From: Stomorhina lunata
Taxonomy: Eukaryota; Arthropoda; Insecta; Diptera; Rhiniidae
Reading direction: 5' to 3'
NCBI GenBank assembly: GCA_933228675.1
Contig: OW121742.1
Span: forward strand, 123,667,983-123,731,982
DNA length: 64,000 bases
Shown: in pieces, positions 61,411 through 64,000 of the stretch
Layout of the letters: the number at the start of each line of letters is the position of its first letter
Numbering within the stretch: the first letter of the stretch is position 1
Made by a program: the position numbers and the translations under genes
Notes under the pieces: model-generated
Database searches by the model: none
What the model was told of the DNA's origin: nothing
The model's input: only the letters and a program-made list of their open reading frames with translations

Positions 61411-64000
61411 GTGTTAAGCAAAAATTTACAAATTTGCTTAAATCAATAAAGAAAAATATTATTAAAATTTTTGGAAACTTTATTCAAAAAAATGTTTGTT
61501 AATTAAAGTATATAAATTTTATATTTCTGTATTAAAAATATTTAATTACATACTCTAATAACTTATTTTAGTATTTCAATTTGCTTGTTTATAATTAAAA
61601 ATTCCTTCCTAGTTATAAATCCTTTTTTCTAATATTCTTATATTCTTTTAAACTAATTAATTTATTTCCTAGAATTTTACCTTAAATATCTTAGGTAAAT
61701 ATTTGAAATAAATCAAATTTTTCAAGCACTTCATTCTGTTTTAAAAATGTTATGTTATATATTTAAATAGTTAATATTTGCTAATAATGAAAACAATTTA
61801 AATAAATATTATTAATAGAATTAAATTATTTTGAAGAGAAAATGTCCTGAGTAAATAGAAAATTGAATATTGGTTAGCTTGAGATAATTCACAAAACAAA
61901 AAATAACTAAGGCAATCAGATAAGGTAATTTTCTGAGAATACCAAAGGAAAATATTTAATTGATATTGCATTTAATATTTCATAATTATGTATATGGCTA
62001 TAATTGTCAATATGTCAGCAGAAACTACTTGATCTATCCTGCCTTCTTGTTTTGCATGAGAAGAGTTCATTCAATCAGTATAAGTCCAAGAAAAATATAT
62101 ATTGTTATAAAACTAGTTAAGTTGTTTACTTTGAAAAAATTTGTTTAATAAAATATCGAAAGTTGTATCATATATTTTGGAAACATCAGTTAAATTTTCT
62201 AAGATTTGCTTCCATTCAAAGAATATTAAGAACTTTATTTATTTCTTAAATTCCTTAAGATGTTAACGACTGATTGTAATCAACAAAATTTTGTACGATT
62301 TACGATTTAGAAGTTATAAAAACTTTTAAGTAAAATACTGTACAATTAATATCAATCATACGCTCTAGGGGAATTTAAAAGTTTTTGCCTCATAACTTTT
62401 ACATAATTAAACTGATAGTATTGAAATTTAAAACATTTAAAGAACACTTTAAAATACATTAGCTTTATTATACAAATTTTAAATTGAGAACTTGAAAAGC
62501 AATATTTTCATAGACTAAACATATAAAACAACCCTAAAATTATGCTTCAAATAACTTAAGCCTTTTTTTTATATATTCAAATGTTTAAAGCCTTAAAGTG
62601 AATGAGAAATAGATACCCTACTAACTTTAACAAATGTCACCTTGTTCTACCCCTTCCTCAAAAAAGACTTTAGATTTTTATTTTTCTTTCTTGTCAGCCT
62701 AAAAGTATGTGCTTAAATTATTAACACACTTTTATTTTTTGTTTTGGAGACATTTTCTACAACATAAATTATTCCATTATAGAACATATACACATATAAA
62801 ATAAATATTTTGAAATCTAATTGAAAATTTCTTCTTAAAGGTTAGACAACAACCCACGCTCTTAGGTATAGGGCGAAAAACCCGCACACATGTGTCAGTA
62901 TCTTAAAAAAAGAAAATAACAACAATGGCACGCGAGCCTGAAAATCTTGAAACTTAGAGAATTACAAGTCACTCAGAATTTCAATTTAAAGCTAAATCCA
63001 AATTATACACATACATTCTATACAAATGAACATGACAAAAGTTTGACTAGTGCGTGTTGGGTGATAAAGTAGGAAGAAAAAAACCCTTATCATTTTTTGG
63101 CAAACTTGTTAAAGAAAATGAAAGCTACCAAAAAAGCAAGAAGCAAGTAAATCATTTAAGCTCTCATACGCCAAAAATTGTCACCTTCATATAAGTTAAA
63201 CAAAAAATAAAAAACAAACATACTTATTTTTCTTTTTTTTCACAATTTCCTTAACATATGAGTCGAAGAAATTCTCTAAAATGAAAATTAAATCTTTCTA
63301 AAAGCCAGGACACATTTCCTAAGACAAGGGTAGCTTATGACTATACAAAAAAAGGAAACAAAAAATATTACTTTTTACTCCAACTGCTTATAGGCTTAGT
63401 AATAACTTAAGGAACAGCCAAACAAAATATTTTTTTATCTCTTCTAATGTCTGTTGCTTTTTGGGAAAATTAAAGATTCAAAATAAAAAAAAAAAAAGAA
63501 ATCCTTCTTTAAAGGAAATGTCCTTTGCATATTAAATACATAATTTTTAATACTTCTCTTCTTAAACATATAGGCCAAAAATAAAAAGGTTTAAACTTAA
63601 ATGGCCCTGAAACGTTTTGAATTTTTTACATTAACTTCAATATTTATGTTTTTTTAGATTTTTCCCGAACCCCCCGCCCCCTCTTGTGTTTACATGTTGG
63701 TATTTATGATAATTTTTCTCCCAAAAAAAGTATTTGTTGCTTTTTCTTGTCTTTTTGCTTAATGTTTATAGTCCTTGGAGTTTATGGGTTAATGATGCGT
63801 AAACGTGACCTAATGGTGGCCTGTCTTTAAAAGTCGTCACAGACTTGGTGCGTTTATAAATTTAAAACTTTTGTAGATATAAATTTGGCAGTACAAAAGG
63901 AAAAAGGTCAAAGCAATTTACGCCGGATTAAATAGACATGTCAAAAAATTTGTTTTTCACAAGTTATGTGCATTGATTAATAATGTGGGACAAAAGTATG
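61411..64000. other. AT-rich to mixed non-coding DNA to the window end
   Basis: No gene, array or further module was seen. The composition becomes less A/T-biased after about 62840, with one C-rich spot at 63664. The frame at 61960-62148 is unsupported. Confidence 0.5.
63664..63681 (-). other. C-rich tract, GC-box-like on the minus strand
   Basis: CCC, GAA, CCCCCC, G, CCCCC on the plus strand; the minus strand reads GGGGGCGGGG, the consensus bound by Sp1/KLF-type zinc fingers. It is the strongest GC outlier near the right edge. No transcription start is evident, so a regulatory role is only a possibility. Confidence 0.35.

Noticed and set aside
3701..64000. tRNA and rRNA genes
   Set aside because: No convincing B-box (GGTTCRANNCC) with acceptor pairing or rRNA-like stretch was seen by eye; a covariance-model scan would be decisive.

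Overview
The window looks like gene-poor, very AT-rich nuclear DNA from an animal, most likely a higher fly. The case for a fly rests on general character: long A/T runs, TA, CAA/TTG and GGAC-type microsatellites, large arrays of the palindrome TTTTCTATAGAAAA, and a foldback-type transposon. A calyptrate fly is my best guess, from memory and not proven. I found no protein-coding gene, exon, tRNA or rRNA that I can defend in 64 kb. The window is probably a giant intron or an intergenic block. The longest open frames are translations of tandem repeats or of A/T-rich low-complexity DNA.

Layout. (1) 1-3700 is a very homogeneous satellite with an 11-bp unit, cut off by the window start. (2) 3701-7687 is AT-rich DNA with a block of a degenerate ~244-bp repeat (5.38-6.5 kb), a TTG/CTG triplet stretch and a short array of ~84-bp units. 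(3) 7697-17754 is a 10,058-bp giant foldback element. It has near-identical inverted termini and two opposed arms of ~167-bp tandem units, and it is bounded by a perfect 9-bp target-site duplication (GCTAACAGT). No transposase is visible. (4) 17.76-64 kb is AT-rich filler with several tandem arrays: (TA)40 at 24.85 kb, a ~31-bp AAGCTTT array at 25.87-26.66 kb, and TTTTCTATAGAAAA arrays at 37.36-38.13 kb and 53.38-55.54 kb.

The main unexplained structure is a dispersed family of a bipartite module seen roughly 50-60 times from 5.4 to 61.4 kb. Box 1 is AAAAAGGATATATG followed by GACAAACTT or GGTGACCTTT. Box 2 lies about 68-74 bp downstream and is an imperfect palindrome around CCACAAGTTGTGG. 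Modules recur every ~230-300 bp in clusters. Orientation is uniform inside a cluster but flips between clusters, and neighbouring clusters share sequence variants. The DNA between boxes and between modules has mostly diverged. I do not recognise the family. It could be very old tandem repeats with a constrained core, or remnants of a mobile family.

No genes work together here that I can show. The interest lies in repeat biology: a recent foldback insertion inside an older repeat, and the module family.
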